DNA of 64,000 nt from Lunularia cruciata (Eukaryota > Streptophyta > Marchantiopsida > Lunulariales > Lunulariaceae). Below the pieces are notes generated by a model that saw only the letters and a list, made by a program, of their open reading frames with translations, ran no database searches and had not been told where the DNA came from. This document shows positions 1 through 11,559 of the stretch, piece by piece; the stretch's first letter is position 1; the number at the start of each line of letters is the position of its first letter. The stretch is taken from NCBI GenBank assembly GCA_948567375.1, contig OX419756.1:31226552-31290551 (forward strand), read 5' to 3'. Made by a program: the position numbers and the translations under genes.

Positions 1-1435
1 TTGGGTCCTAGTAGAAAAGTATGGAGTCTTTTGACCATCAAAGGAGCTATAGCAGACCATTTGGGAAACGAAGGATAATTTTGGAAAGAAGAGCTGACAT
101 ACTACAATTTGAAGACAAAAATCACACAATTTGAGCTGCTTCTAAGAGAGATATGATCGATTGAATAAAGAGGGGTAGAATTCATATCCATGAGCACAAA
201 GTAGGCAATTGAGAGAGTTTCTTGAAACATTTTCACTATTTTTCAATGGAATTGGAGATTAAAAAAAGTTATTACAGTATTGAGCACAAGAAATTTTAGT
301 TTTGGATCAATATCAAATCAGATCTGGTTGATTGAAGTTGAAGCTCTTGAGGTGTAAGGTGTTGGAGAAGAGGTAGTGATCAAGTTTGGAGTTTTGGTCA
401 CTCCCCAAGTTGTGCTTTGAGATACCTTATGAAAATTTCCAGTCTTGTTTTTGGTTATAGTGTACACCTTTGCATGAAGGTTTCATGTAAATTCTTTAAA
501 TAGAGAATTCATGGTCTTGGATCAAGTATACTTGGGTCTACAGAGCTCACAAGTTAGCCCAGCTTTGGAATTGATCCATATCTAGGAGTTGAGGTTGGAA
601 TAGGCCATCAAATTTTTCAGATTGTTAACCAAGAGCATGACCAGCTACTATGGAAAATTTAGTTGGCTCTGGACTCATAGAGAGTGAGAACTGATGCAAC
701 AAGTTGTATTAAAAGGACGGATGTAAGCTCAGATGTAACATCAGTCTAATTGAATGTCAATTCTCTCACTTTTGTGACTATGATTGAAAGTTCAAATTTC
801 AAGAGTCTTTTTTGAGGATCAAGTGTACATCTAATTTAGAAATCAAGGGGAAGTTTGCAAGAACCAGGGGCAAAACCCTAAAAAGTGGATTTCAAAATTA
901 GTGTGAGAGTTGCAAAAACATAGCCAACTTTGAGAGCTTGCCAAGGGATATGTAGTGATTTGATTGAGGTCTTATTTATATCATTAGAAATATCATCTTA
1001 CAGGCTTTCCATTGAATTCTAGAACACTTGAATATAAGCTATACATAAAGAGTTATATTCATATGAGCTGCATTGAGTTTTCCCCATCAAGTAGACATAG
1101 GAAATCCACACATGGAGTAGGAATTTGTTGAGATCTAAAGTACAGCTTAGAGGAGACTTGGAGTACAAGTTGAAATTAGCTTGATGACAAAGCAAAAAGG
1201 CTCTAAATCTCTTTTTCAACAAAAAGCATAGAGAGTTATTGCCGCATTCCTCTAATTGGATCCTCTCTATGCTTGCATGCTTGTTTGTACGCCCAATTGG
1301 TTTGGATTGGTGTGCAGGCATTGCACTTAGGTTCTTTCCTTCTAAGAGTGTTATGTATTTCTCCTTGGTAATGTTGGAAGTGATGACTAATAGACCAGGA
1401 GTGCATGTTGTGATGACAGGTTAGGTTGCCCATCA
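1..1435. other. No recognisable gene; degenerate repeat DNA
   Basis: No reading frame longer than about 100 codons occurs and none resembles a known family. The base composition and word usage resemble the neighbouring retroelement debris, so this is probably old transposon sequence, but I could not align it to any element present elsewhere in the window. Confidence 0.4.
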
Positions 1436-2000
1436 CTATCCTACCCGATAGCAAGAATGCTAGTTACAAGAGTAGAAGGCTCCAGCTGTTAGGTAACACA
1501 TGTGTTCAGACAAGTAGCTATAGGTTTACCTATAGCCTCTAATCTACAATCTCCACAACTAGGCACCTTGTGTGTTCCTAGAGAAAGAAAAGAAAAGTAC
1601 AACAACGTAGCCCCATGCTCCTCTCCACTCTTTCTTCCTAACACCAACTTCCGATCCAACTTTGTCCATCGAGCCGGATTGCCTCTCCATCCCACTATTG
1701 CTAGCCCATCAACACATTTACTTGCTACAATCTCTACCATGAAATTTGGAAAACTCAGGTTCTAATTCCATATGAGGAAAGTAATGAAAATTTTACTAAG
1801 AACTTTGATGCAAGCCATCACATCTAACCTCCTAATCACTGGGTTTCTTGTTGCCAGTGTAGGTCACTTCCTGATTCCCATCATTCTGCTCTCCTTCATG
1901 ATGTGCTTTTGCAAGACAATTCTCTCATCCCCTAGACGTGCAACTCTCAAGTCCTTTGAGTCCTTCACAATTTCACTCACTACCACTCCTCTACCCTAGT
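1436..2000 (-). pseudogene. Old relic of the LTR-encoded protein frame (antisense)
   Basis: Read on the minus strand, this stretch matches the N-terminal part of the reading frame carried in the LTRs at 4367-8147 and 14313-18093. The frame from 1740 down to 1489 keeps the block RGNPARWT followed by KLVLGRKSGEEHGAT, matching RGNPARWT and RLVLGKEAGSEQGAT in the LTR copy, and starts with MVEIVASKCVDG against MTEIIKSKCLDG. The nucleotide match continues to about 1830 in the region encoding the start of that domain. This is the most diverged copy in the window. No LTR ends are recognisable, so it is a fragment. The function of the protein is unknown. Confidence 0.65.
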
Positions 2001-2741
2001 ATGCAACACCCATTTGTGCATGTTTATGGTATTGTGATATTTAGCTTGGTATTACAAGTACTTGAGAGATATTGTTTATATAGAGATAAAGGATGGTTCT
2101 ACATTAGTCATGATTAGCTAGAGTTAGTCATAGCTAAAATAGAAGGGACCTTACTTTAGAGGAGGTGGAGAAGATGAGCACCACTATTTTGGATTCTAGT
2201 GTGTTGACTTGGTATTATTCCTAGGTGTTTGGCTTTGAGGAAAGAGTTGAGAACTCTTGGGCTTGCAAGTGTTTTTGTTTTGGATTCTTCTATAGTCCAA
2301 GGATAGCCCATGTGAAGGAATCCTTGACTTAGTGGTTGGGTCAAGATAGGATCACATGCTAGTGGAATATGCCCATGTGAATGGATATTCCTTTATACTT
2401 TTTGACTTTACTTGACTTTTAGTCTAGTAACTTGAGTTACTATGGTAATTAGTAACTTTGGTACGTAACTATTTCACAAGCATATAAACAAGGGGTGAAG
2501 AGATACTCATCATCCTTTCATTTGCAACTATCTCTCTTTCATTGAATTTTCTAGTGAGCAATGTCTTGAGTCTTGGAGAGTTAGCCTTGGAGGAGTATGA
2601 TGGAGTTGAGGTTTCTTGCCTTCTTAGTCCATGGTGCGCTACCATAATAGCCATCAAAGGTTCATCTTCAGTGAGAGACATGCCAGTTCATAGGTCTTCC
2701 TTAGGTCAACTCCGCAAAGGCAAAGGAAATTTACTTGTCAG
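2001..2741. other. No recognisable gene
   Basis: Only short frames without family resemblance are present. The segment ends exactly where a new LTR begins at 2742. Confidence 0.4.
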
Positions 2742-3465
2742 TGTGGTACCCACATTTTTCATTTAGGACTAGTTTTGAAGAAGAAGTGCCTTGGTGAAAC
2801 CAAATTGAAACCAAATGGAGAAGAAATGAGGGGAAACATGTGTTGTGATCAGACCCAAGGAAGTTGACTTCATGTAAGAGGAAGAAGGACTTTGACTGGA
2901 TCAGACCCAAAGAAGTTTACTTCGTGTCAGAGGAGGAAAAAAACTCAGATCAGACATTGAAGGAGGGCAAACCCAAAGGAGATTCTTGCGGGGGCTATAT
3001 CTCATTGACCACAAGTCCAAATCATGTGTGTTATATCTTGTTGTAAGCGTCTCATTCAGGGTTTTTTATTGTCACCAAAATCGTAGAGTTTGGAGGTATG
3101 TAGCAAAATCTACAAGCATTTGAAGTTTTGGGAGTAGATGTACATAGTAGTTTAGTGTCTTCGGATTGATGTCTTTGGGTCTACCCAACTTCGTACTTTG
3201 GACTTGAGACTTGAGACTTGAGACTTTGGACTTCAGGTTTACACGTTGAGACTTTGGGTCATGAGACTTTGCCTCAAGACAAAGATGACTAGATCTGAGG
3301 TAGTCTGACCTCGGAGTGTAGTGAAGGTGACTTCAAGAATCTTGCCAAAGGCATTAGAGTAAGTGAAGAAAGAAGATATTTAGGATACCCATGATTTCAA
3401 TTTCAGTTTTGATTGAAGATAGTATAGAATTAGAAGAGAAATAATAGTTATGAATAAACCATAAA
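2742..3465 (+). repeat. LTR fragment, second LTR family (copy 1)
   Basis: The segment starts with TGTGGTACCCACATTTTTC, a variant of the element A LTR start TGTGGTGCCCACATTTTTT, and then follows a different sequence shared with 18750-19470. The two copies align through the block ending in a region rich in repeated GACTTGAGACTTGAGACTT (about 3203-3240), which is specific to this copy. It is cut at 3465/3466, where integrase sequence of another element begins. No coding frame is evident. Confidence 0.7.
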
Positions 3466-4366
3466 CCATTCAACCAGTGACCCGAGTCACAAGAAAGTGC
3501 TACATTTTGGTTTGCACTGATTATGCTACCAAGAAGGTTGAAGCGGAAGCAACTCGCAGAGATGATGCTGAAACTGTGGCGGAATTTTTCTTTCGAAACA
3601 TCATCTCCCGATATGGGTGTCCTCTGGAATTGGTCAGTGACCGAGGAACACATTTTTTGAACTCTGTAATGGAGGAGTTAACCAAGTATTTTCAGATTAA
3701 ACATCGGAAGACGACTCCTTATAACCCAAAAGCAAATGGCTTAACGGAAAAAGCAAATGGGTTACTTTGTAAAATTTTGAATAAGGTGATTGTCAATTAT
3801 GCCTATGACTGGGATACAAAATTACCAGCCGCATTATGGGCCTATCGGATGACAGAGAAGATTACAACCAAACAAACCCCATACTTCTTGACATATGGCG
3901 TGCATCCCATACTGCCAGTTGAATTTGAAGTTCCGACTTATCGAGTCCTGTGCGAAGAACGAATGTCGGAAGAGGAAAGTTAGGATCTTTGGATCCATCA
4001 ACTGATGTGGTTAGAAGAGAAAAGAGACGATGCAATGCAAACCACGAAAGAAGTACAAGCACAGAGGAAAGTCAGGCACGATTAGAGAATCAAGCCTGTG
4101 ATTGTACGAGAAGGGGATTTGGTTTTGTTATATGACAATCGCCGAATATTTTTTCCAGGCAAGTTGCATTTGAGATGGATGGGTCCCTATCAAGTTTGTC
4201 ATCTTTATGAAAATGGATCCAAGCAACTTGTTGATTTGGAAGGTAATCCTTTTGCCACTTGAGTAAACAAGTGGAGAGTTCGGAGATATTGGACCATAGA
4301 CTCAGAAGTTTCTAAGACACCTGAGGTCTATGTTTGAGGGGACGCTCACATTTGAGGGAGGGGGTA
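3466..4366 (+). pseudogene. Truncated Ty3/Gypsy integrase end plus PPT (upstream element copy)
   Basis: This segment aligns without net indels to 13412-14312 of the downstream element (constant offset 9,946). It encodes the integrase catalytic core with the acidic residues in CTDYATK, SDRGTHF and NGLTEKANG, then the GPY/F-like module (WMGPYQV, where the downstream copy has WMGLYRV). The frame carries stops at 3982 (TAG, CAG in the other copy), in KVRHD*RIK, in FAT*VNKW and in VYV*GDA, so it is inactive. It ends with the polypurine stretch TTTGAGGGAGGGGG at 4351-4364 and then the LTR. It is what remains of a second element that shares the LTR at 4367-8147. Confidence 0.9.
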
Positions 4367-4753
4367 TGTGGTGCCCACATTTTTTGTTTTTTTCCAAAAT
4401 AAAGGAGAAGAAGTGTATAGAGAAGTTGGATTGCGTCTGTATGGCCAAAGAAGACAAAGAAAAATGTCTTTGGGGTGAAACCCGAAGTAAAGTGACTTTG
4501 GGTCATAAGGCGAAGTACTCTGAAATGCCGTGTCAGCATACAATACGAAGTAAATTGTCTTCGGCTCGGGGGGAGCTCAACCCGAGGCAAAGACAGTCTA
4601 ACAACCTTTCATCGGGGTGAGAAATTCAAGAAAGGGCCGTTTCAAAATTGGTAGCTCATACGCGCGAAGGTTGAGTGACAGTGACAGGTGCATGCCGGAG
4701 GTGTAATTTCTCGGTAGAAACTCGAAGCAACGGAAGACAAAGAAGTGCAACTC

Positions 4754-4760
4754 TATAAAA
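4754..4760 (+). promoter_or_regulatory. TATA box in the 5' LTR
   Basis: The sequence is TATAAAA. The same motif sits at the equivalent place in the 3' LTR (14700-14706), in the solo LTR (23073-23079) and, inverted, in the minus-strand copy at 31745-31751. It is only 27 nt upstream of the first ATG of the LTR frame. Confidence 0.7.
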
Positions 4761-4780
4761 ATCAAAACTGCAACAACGAA

Positions 4781-7354
4781 ATGTCGAGCAATTTTCCTTC
4801 GCCATTGAGGAGTCGTCTTGCAGGTGATCGGGGAAAGGGACATAGAGTTGGACTCGTGTTAGTGCATAAGGGAGAAGTCGAGAGAGAGAAATCAAGAGAC
4901 CAAACGAAAGCAGAAGAGATGGGAGGAGGGAAGAAAAACTCCGAATTTGCAGTGAGAAATCATGCAATTTGGAGATTAGATATAGTAGCAAGGATCAAAG
5001 TCTTGAGCCGACTTCGGATCACTTTTCTGGCATGGAATTGGAACGTAAGTTTTCCAAGATTCATGACAGAAATCATCAAGAGTAAATGTCTCGATGGTTC
5101 TGAGGAAGAAGGGAAGAGAGGAAATCCGGCTCGCTGGACAGAGTCGGATTGGAGACTTGTACTCGGGAAGGAGGCAGGCTCGGAGCAGGGAGCCACGTTC
5201 TTGGGGAAAGGAGAGATAGCTCAAGAAACGCAGGAGGTGAGAGATGCTTTCTCGTCGAAGAGGACAAAGAATGGGTATAAAGTTGAGAGCTATAAAGACC
5301 CAGTGAGGAGAGGAATTGTGAGTGCACTAATGGCCCTCCTGAAGCCGGAGAGAACTACCTATGTGATGAAACACCAAGCGGTGTTCTTTCACAAGTTATT
5401 TGCAAGAGAACCGATAAATTGGGCAAGGTGCTTTCACGGAAGAATGAGGCAGATGGTGTGGAATCTGCGGGATAAGTCGCCTCCACACTACATCATACCA
5501 TTTGCAGCCCATTTTTACCTCGGGTTAAATTTGCTCAATTTGGCGGAGCATAATCGAATGGTGTCTCATTTCCGTCCTGATTTGAGAAGAGAAGTCGACG
5601 CGGAGGAGTAGCAATACATTCTCCAAATCCGGAGCACGGACCATTACTACGCAAAGACAGGGAAGAACATGGAGGTCGTTGAAAGTACCCCGACAAAGAA
5701 GAGAACTCGGCAAGCAGAAGCCATAGAAAACAAGAAACCTTGGAAAATGCAGAAAAATAACCCGAGGCGAGGAATGGTGGTGATTGAGTCGGGAGATGAA
5801 GACTCAAAAGGCGAAGCTGAGCTCAAGACGGAGGACTCGGACCATGAGGAGGAACCTGAGCTGACATTACACAGTGGAGATATGAGCAGTGACATTGAGG
5901 AAGGAGGAGAGATGACATCGGTACCAACGGCTGAAGAATACAAAGAAGAAATGCAAGCCGAAGTAGAAACCAAAGACAATGCGGCGCTGGAAGACGAAGT
6001 ACTAGTGTGCGAGGAGAAGAAGATCGCAGTACAGCGAGGAATTTGCTCGAGATGTAAGGCGAAGTGTGAAGTGGGACCGAGTAGAGTGAAGGAAGAGGTA
6101 GAACGAAGCTCGGGCAGTGAGGCATTGATCCCGATACAAAGACTCCAGAGAAGAAGGCGAGTATCGGGAGAACACAAGGAAAGAAGAGAGACCACTCCGC
6201 GGGAGGACAAAGTTGTCAGTTATGGAGTTGATTACCTGCAGATGGTAGTATGCCCGTTGTTGGTGAAGATGGAGAAGAAGAAGAAGGAGATGCAGTCTAC
6301 TTGTCCAGAGGTAAAGACTGTGTTGCAAGTCTTATCAAGATTGGAAGAAGAAAACTCGGAGTTGAAGAAGAGTATAACCCGAGGTGAGGAAGAGAGAGAA
6401 GTACTGCGAGCAGAAGCAGTCGAGAGGAGTCAGGTAATCAAAGACCTGAAGAGAGAAGTGAGTTATAGAGAAGATCTTGCGAGGATGAGTGACATCGCAA
6501 GGGAGAGATAGGTAGCGGAGCATGAAATCTTGAAGCCGCAGTTTGCTGATTCAAAAGTCGAACTTATCCATGCTATGGCGAGGGTAGCATCGAAGGATCA
6601 AGAGCTCGATCGAGTGATGGAGAGTATGGAGGAGAAGAAGCAACTCTGGCAGCGAGAGTTGGCTGAGAGATATAGAGAAGAAGAGAGATTACGAGACTTA
6701 CTTCGTAATCAGGAAGAGAAGGTTGCACAGAAGGAGAAAGAGAAGGAAGCGGTGAAGGCCAAATTTGAAGAAGAATTGGCAATGTACAGAGAAGAATGGC
6801 TTGCAGATCGGGAACGCGAACGCAAGACAAGATTGGAGCCATTGAAGGAAATCGTCCTCAGAGTAAACGCGATGTTGAGTACAGAGGCCAGTGTTCGAAT
6901 TGAGGAGACGAGATTGCACAAGTTAAAACTGTTGGTGCAGGAAACAAGGCAAAGACAAGCAAAAGACACGGATTTGATTGCCTTGTTGATTAAATTGAGA
7001 ACTCGTGTAGATAGGAAGATCTTAGAAGTAGAAGACAATATTGCGATTAGATTAGACTTAGTGAGAATAGAGTTAGAAAAGCTTTGGCAGGATGTTAAGG
7101 CAAAACCCAAAGTAGATAACATAGGGATCCAAATGTCTTCAGAGTTGCCCTCAGAGACATTAGAGAAGAGTGGGTTGAAGGATGAGGAGTTAGATAGATT
7201 ACCCACTAGTGCAATTTCAGATCAGGAAAGAGAATTGCTGGATCTGGTAGAAGATGTGGGAGATCCAAAACCCAAGGAAAATGTAGTAGGAAGTAAGATT
7301 ACTTCGGGTTCGGGTTTGAAAGCCGAGGAAGAAGTAGACATTGGATCGGAGTAG
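4781..7354 (+). pseudogene. LTR-encoded protein of unknown function (5' LTR copy, two stops)
   Basis: One frame of 858 codons runs from ATG 4781 to TAG 7352-7354, broken only by TAG at 5609-5611 and TAG at 6509-6511. Both positions are CAG in the 3' LTR copy, so the ancestral frame was open. Layout: residues 1-280 are globular and Trp/Arg-rich (FLAWNWNVSFPRF, RGNPARWTESDWRLVLG, QAVFFHKLFA, PFAAHFYLGLNLLNL). A basic stretch near 300 (PTKKRTRQAEAIENKK) could be a nuclear signal. Next come an acidic, Glu/Ser-rich stretch, a long coiled coil (about 480-700), and a conserved C-terminal block (RVDRKILEVEDNIAIRLDL). I do not recognise the family. The ATG context MSSNFPSPLRSRLA is conserved in the solo LTR (MSSRFLVPLSSRLA), which supports this start. 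It could be a gag-like, nucleic-acid-binding or captured host protein. Confidence 0.8.
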
Positions 7355-8154
7355 AAACTGATTTGAGATTTGAATAGACAGATATGAAGAGGTGCATTGT
7401 CATTTCGGATCTGCAGGTTAGAACAGTTGTTGTCGAACGGTATAGTTGTTAGAACTGTCGATTGCTTCACTATTTAAGAGTGGCATTTGTAGGAAATTGT
7501 TGTTCAATGCTCATTATTTCTAAGAATAGATAAAGCAAAGTGCTGTAAAGTAGTGCTCGTTGCTTGAGCTTGATTTTGAGTATCAATTTCGCAATTGTGT
7601 TTGTGATTGTTTGGAGAAATTCGAAGTGCAAGTCAAAGTGTTTGTTGGATGTTGAATTCCACAGCCTTGATCTTCATTCTGTGTGTTTGATCCTGAGTGA
7701 AGTGCAATCAAAGCAATGCCTTGACAGATCTGAGAGGAATTGTAGTGTTGGTAGTATTCTGCATTTGTGAGTGCAGTGCGAAGTTGATGTGAAGCAATTT
7801 TGATCGAGGAAGTTGTGCCTTTAGTGGAGGGGTGGAACACAATTCTGAGGCGAAGTCGTTTTGCAGTGAAGTGCCGTTTTTGGGAGAGCCTGAATCATCA
7901 CAATCAAGATTTTTTGGAAAGAATTGAAGGAGTTGTGATTAAGGAGTGTGAATTTGTGACAAGACTGCAAGTCAGTGCTTGTTACTCTCTTTTGGGTGTG
8001 GTTTCTACTTGAGAGACTAAAGAAGAACTCAAGAAGAACTGAAATTGTTACTTTGCTTTGTATTTGACCAATTCTGACTCGTATCTCTGCGGGAACAAAC
8101 TTTACTTACCTGATTACCGCAAAAGTGATATTTGCCGGGTTGTCACATGATTTT

Positions 8155-8175
8155 TGGCGCCGCTACCGGGGATAC
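8155..8175 (+). promoter_or_regulatory. Primer binding site (tRNA-Asp-like)
   Basis: TGGCGCCGCTACCGGGGATAC begins 7 nt after the LTR end. It is close to the complement of a plant tRNA-Asp 3' end (TGGCGCCGTCGCCGGGGAC), the usual primer of Athila-type elements. Confidence 0.8.
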
Positions 8176-8235
8176 AAATCTTGGAAGTGGAAGAATACGA
8201 AGCCAAATTGGAAACTGGGTATCAAGGCAATATGA

Positions 8236-10620
8236 ATGTCTAGATTGAAAGAACAACGAGAAGAGAGAGCTCAAAGACGAGCACTTCAGCGTGAAGAAGA
8301 CAAACGTCTGAACGTCCCATCCATCGTTGACGAAACTGAGCGAGAGGCGTTGGAGTTTCAACTCCTTCACGAAGTGCAAGAAGCCCTGCGAGAACTTGAT
8401 CACAAGAAACACGAAGGCGGTTGGCAAGGCTACTTTGCATCTCCCTCTTCTTCCATAAAGAAGAAAGAATCGAGTGGGCAAACATATGCATTGCGGCCCA
8501 GTACACCAACTTCCCCTAGAGCTGTAAAGGAAGTTGTTTCCTTGAAGACCTTTGTTCAAGAAAAGACAGCATGCACACTTACTGGAGACGAGTGTCAACA
8601 TCTTCTATGAATGATTCCTCGGTTGTCCCAAAGGAATTTGGAAGAACCTATTGAAGGGGTTGATCCTGAATCTTCCACTCGGGTTGAAGTCGACCCTCTC
8701 AGAGTAGAAATTGTCAAAGAAGACCCTGCGTTGAATTTGACGAATTGGAATCCCTGGGCTGACAACACGGCGTCAATTCCAGCCAATTCTTCCGTTCCAT
8801 CAAGTTCCACATTACCTCAGCCGATCCCAGTGCATCGAATGATGACTTTGCTTCCTGTCACCCGGCACGCCTATCAGAAGTATAAGGGGACAGAACAAGA
8901 CAAAGACCCCGATGAATTCATCAAAGAATTTGAAGTCATCTCCTTTGCTAACAAGGAGCATGACTCGGTGGATCGACTAAGAATTTTTCCAAGTCTGCTT
9001 CGCAAGAAAGCTCGGAGCTGGTACACCCATGTGACTCAGAAGAGGTTTGTACCATCGGACTGGGCAGACTTGAGAAACAACTTCCTGGAACGATTCCGAG
9101 AGGTTGACTATGATACGAGTGTCTTCGTGGCACTAAACGATTTGGACCGGGGCAAGAAGGAGAAGTTGAGAGACTACTCTGAGCGGTTTATGGCATTATT
9201 GAACCGAGTTCCCAAGCAATCGGGGGTGGTGGGATACTCTGATGCCCAAGCCATTACCTGGTTCCTCGGGGTCCTTTCACCAGAGATACGAATCTTTGCC
9301 AGGGAGAGGAACGTAACTTCCTTGGATAAAGTACTCAAACATGTCGCTCGTTATGAAGCGGCCCATTCTCACTCTGCCGGTAACCGCAGAAATCGGGAGA
9401 AGAAGGGCAAGAAGCCCAGAAGGAGAGCTTCGTGCAGCACCTCCCCTTCTTCAGACAAATCCTCTACGTCTTTGAGCTCTTCTTTGGAATCCGAAGAAGA
9501 ATCAAAGCCAAGATGAGTCAGAAGACGTGGAGGCAAGAAACCAGTGACTCCACCAGCCAAGAGTGTACATAAGGCGGATACAAAGCTGGATGCCCTCATC
9601 AAGGAGTTTTCGGATTTCAAGATCCAGATGATTGGGTCTAAGGACCGAAGAAAGGCCCCAGCATTTGGAAGATCTAATGTGTGGTGCACCGCATGTGGCA
9701 AATCCGGCCACGCCAACACAGAATGCAATACTTGTAATGCATTCCCGGTGCAGCAAATTGATTGGGTTCCGGGATGGAACCAAGACGAGGACAACGAGGC
9801 AATGTACCAAACTCAGGAGGTACAGCCTCAACCGAGCACATTGTATCAAGGTCCGAGGTTTGGGCCTAGGGAGTATAACCCCAATGCTCTTGCACGAAGA
9901 CCACCGATGAGCAACCAAAATCACCCTCAGAATGTTGCGCCCGGAGCCTATTATAATTGTGGCTCGATGGGACATTGGTCTCCAAATTGTCCCGAGCCAA
10001 GAAGGCAAATTGGGTACATTCCCCTATGTGGAAATTGTAAGGGATCGGGGCATACGGGCAACCAATGCCCTCACCCGCCGAACCCGAAGCCTCTTGTAAA
10101 ATATGTACAGACCCCCGCTGAGCGTGCAACACTTCAGCCGAAGGGGGATACGAATGTAAATTGTATAACTCTTGAGGAAGAAAGACCTCAAGAAGGGAGT
10201 CCGGCCTCAAAAGGAGAATGGCCAGACCTTGAAATTTTGAAAGTTGAGACACGCTCCACCAAGAAGAAGCGTGATCCCGAAGAACTGAGTACGACCTCGT
10301 CGTCTTCTCAAAAGGCAAAGAGACAGCACCCAAAAGCAATTCTTTTGGCCAAGGAGGAAAAGATCCTCGCAAAAGCTAAAGCTAAAGCCTTGCAGAAAGA
10401 ATTAACGGAGGCATTACTCAGGACTCGGGAACTAAGTTTGGAAGAAGAGACAAAGACGAAGTCTCCAATTTTTCCGGCGGACATCCAATCCGAAGTAGAG
10501 GGTCTGATTCAAGCCGAGGTAGGCCAACCCAAGGAAGCTTGGGTTAAGGCCATCAGCAAGCCCGTCACCATTTTGAAGCGTCCCAAAGTCAAGAGGGAGC
10601 ATGGAGAGTCCTCGGACTCA
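8236..10620 (+). pseudogene. gag region: capsid-like domain and three CCHC zinc knuckles
   Basis: The retrotransposon gag domain lies at about 8860-9370, with the typical pattern of a charged helix region (DKDPDEFIKEFEVISF), KARSWYTHV and ITWFLGVLSPEIR. It is followed by a Lys/Ser-rich tail. Three CX2CX4HX4C-type knuckles follow: CTACGKSGHANTEC (9691-9732), the variant YYNCGSMGHWSPNC lacking the first Cys (9949-9990), and CGNCKGSGHTGNQC (10027-10068). A Lys/Glu-rich linker then leads to the protease. This is the nucleocapsid part that packages the element RNA. The stop at 9514 falls in the tail between capsid and knuckles. Confidence 0.85.
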
Positions 10621-10859
10621 AAGCCGAAGATGAAGACGGTCAAATTGGGAGGAGTTCCCCAATATGATATTGTAGCCGACTTGGCCACCACAAATGCCAA
10701 TGTTACATTTAAGCAATTGTGGGAAGATAACAAGCTGTACAAGAGACAGCTTAATTTGGTCCTCAAGAAGGTGAGGTCGATGTCAAAGAAGGACCTGCTT
10801 GCTATCTATCATATTGAACAAGAAGATTTGGGATCTCCCGAGGTAGACGAGGAGATTGC

Positions 10860-11190
10860 AAGGTGCATGATCACATTGATACCCATTGACTTTGGGTCCG
10901 GTGTGAATGTCATGACTGAAGATACTGCAAATCGACTCGGGTATCATACGTTTGAACCAACACCCCGAGTTTTGAAGTTTACAGACCAAACCAGGAGACG
11001 GCCCTTGGGCATGCTGTCGAACATTACCACGATCATTGGAGGGGTACCCTTCAAGTTGAATTACATCGTGTTGCGACCAGTGACAAAAACTGGTTACCCT
11101 CTGTTGATCGGCAGACCCTGGTTGTATAGTGCCCAAGTTGTAGTGGATTGGCATCAGCAAAAGTTAAGATTCAAGGACATTTTGTCTGAA
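10860..11190 (+). pseudogene. Retroviral-type aspartic protease domain of element A
   Basis: The core reads MITLIPIDFGSGVNVMTED and ends with LLIGRPWLYSAQVVVDW, which is the standard start and the flap-to-ILGRPWL pattern of Gypsy proteases. The catalytic triplet is not D-S/T-G: the Asp is followed by FGSG where OTA elements usually have DGGS. This may be an inactivating change or a lineage variant. Confidence 0.75.
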
Positions 11191-11559
11191 GATCAGAAGC
11201 TGGTGACTGTGAGTTGGACGAAGGTTCCCCATCTCGGGGAAAAAAGTTTGTCAGAAGAGGAGGACGAGTCCGAAGATTCTTCGTCTTCAGACAAATCCGA
11301 AGAAGAAGTCCAAGTTAATTACTTGGAATGCTACGAGGTAGAGGCTGATGACGAAGATCCATATGACCTCGCCTCGGGTGAACCTGACTTGGAGGGAGGG
11401 GGTTTGATGGCCGCTCGCCTTGGGATAAGCCGAGTAAGCCACGTCGAAGGAGTCATCAACCCCGATGACTGTCAAGAGGTGTTACTCATTGAAGGAAAAA
11501 TTTTAAAAATCTCAAAGACAGTTACTTCAAAGGAGTTGGCAGGATACACTGCCCTGTTT

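Larger units (their letters stand above)
4367..8147 (+). repeat. 5' LTR of element A (shared with the truncated upstream copy)
   Basis: The start is TGTGGTGCCCACATT and the end is GGGTTGTCACA, immediately followed by the PBS. At 3.78 kb it is long for an LTR. It contains a TATA box at 4754-4760 and a long reading frame (4781-7354). About 390 bp lie upstream of the TATA box and about 3.39 kb downstream, so the U3 part would be short and R-U5 unusually long. Confidence 0.93.

Noticed and set aside
5647-6210. Long antisense frame (187 codons) inside the LTR, also at 15593-16156
   Set aside because: It is the mirror of the Glu/Ser-rich part of the LTR-encoded protein on the plus strand; its Ser/Leu-rich composition is what antisense of Glu/Arg-rich coding gives.
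8608-8610. In-frame TGA near the gag start as a programmed read-through signal
   Set aside because: Other stops are scattered through gag and pol and are consistent with decay, so there is no reason to treat this one as functional.
9866-10372. Antisense frames of about 168 codons in gag
   Set aside because: They overlap the zinc-knuckle coding region of gag in the other strand and show no motif.
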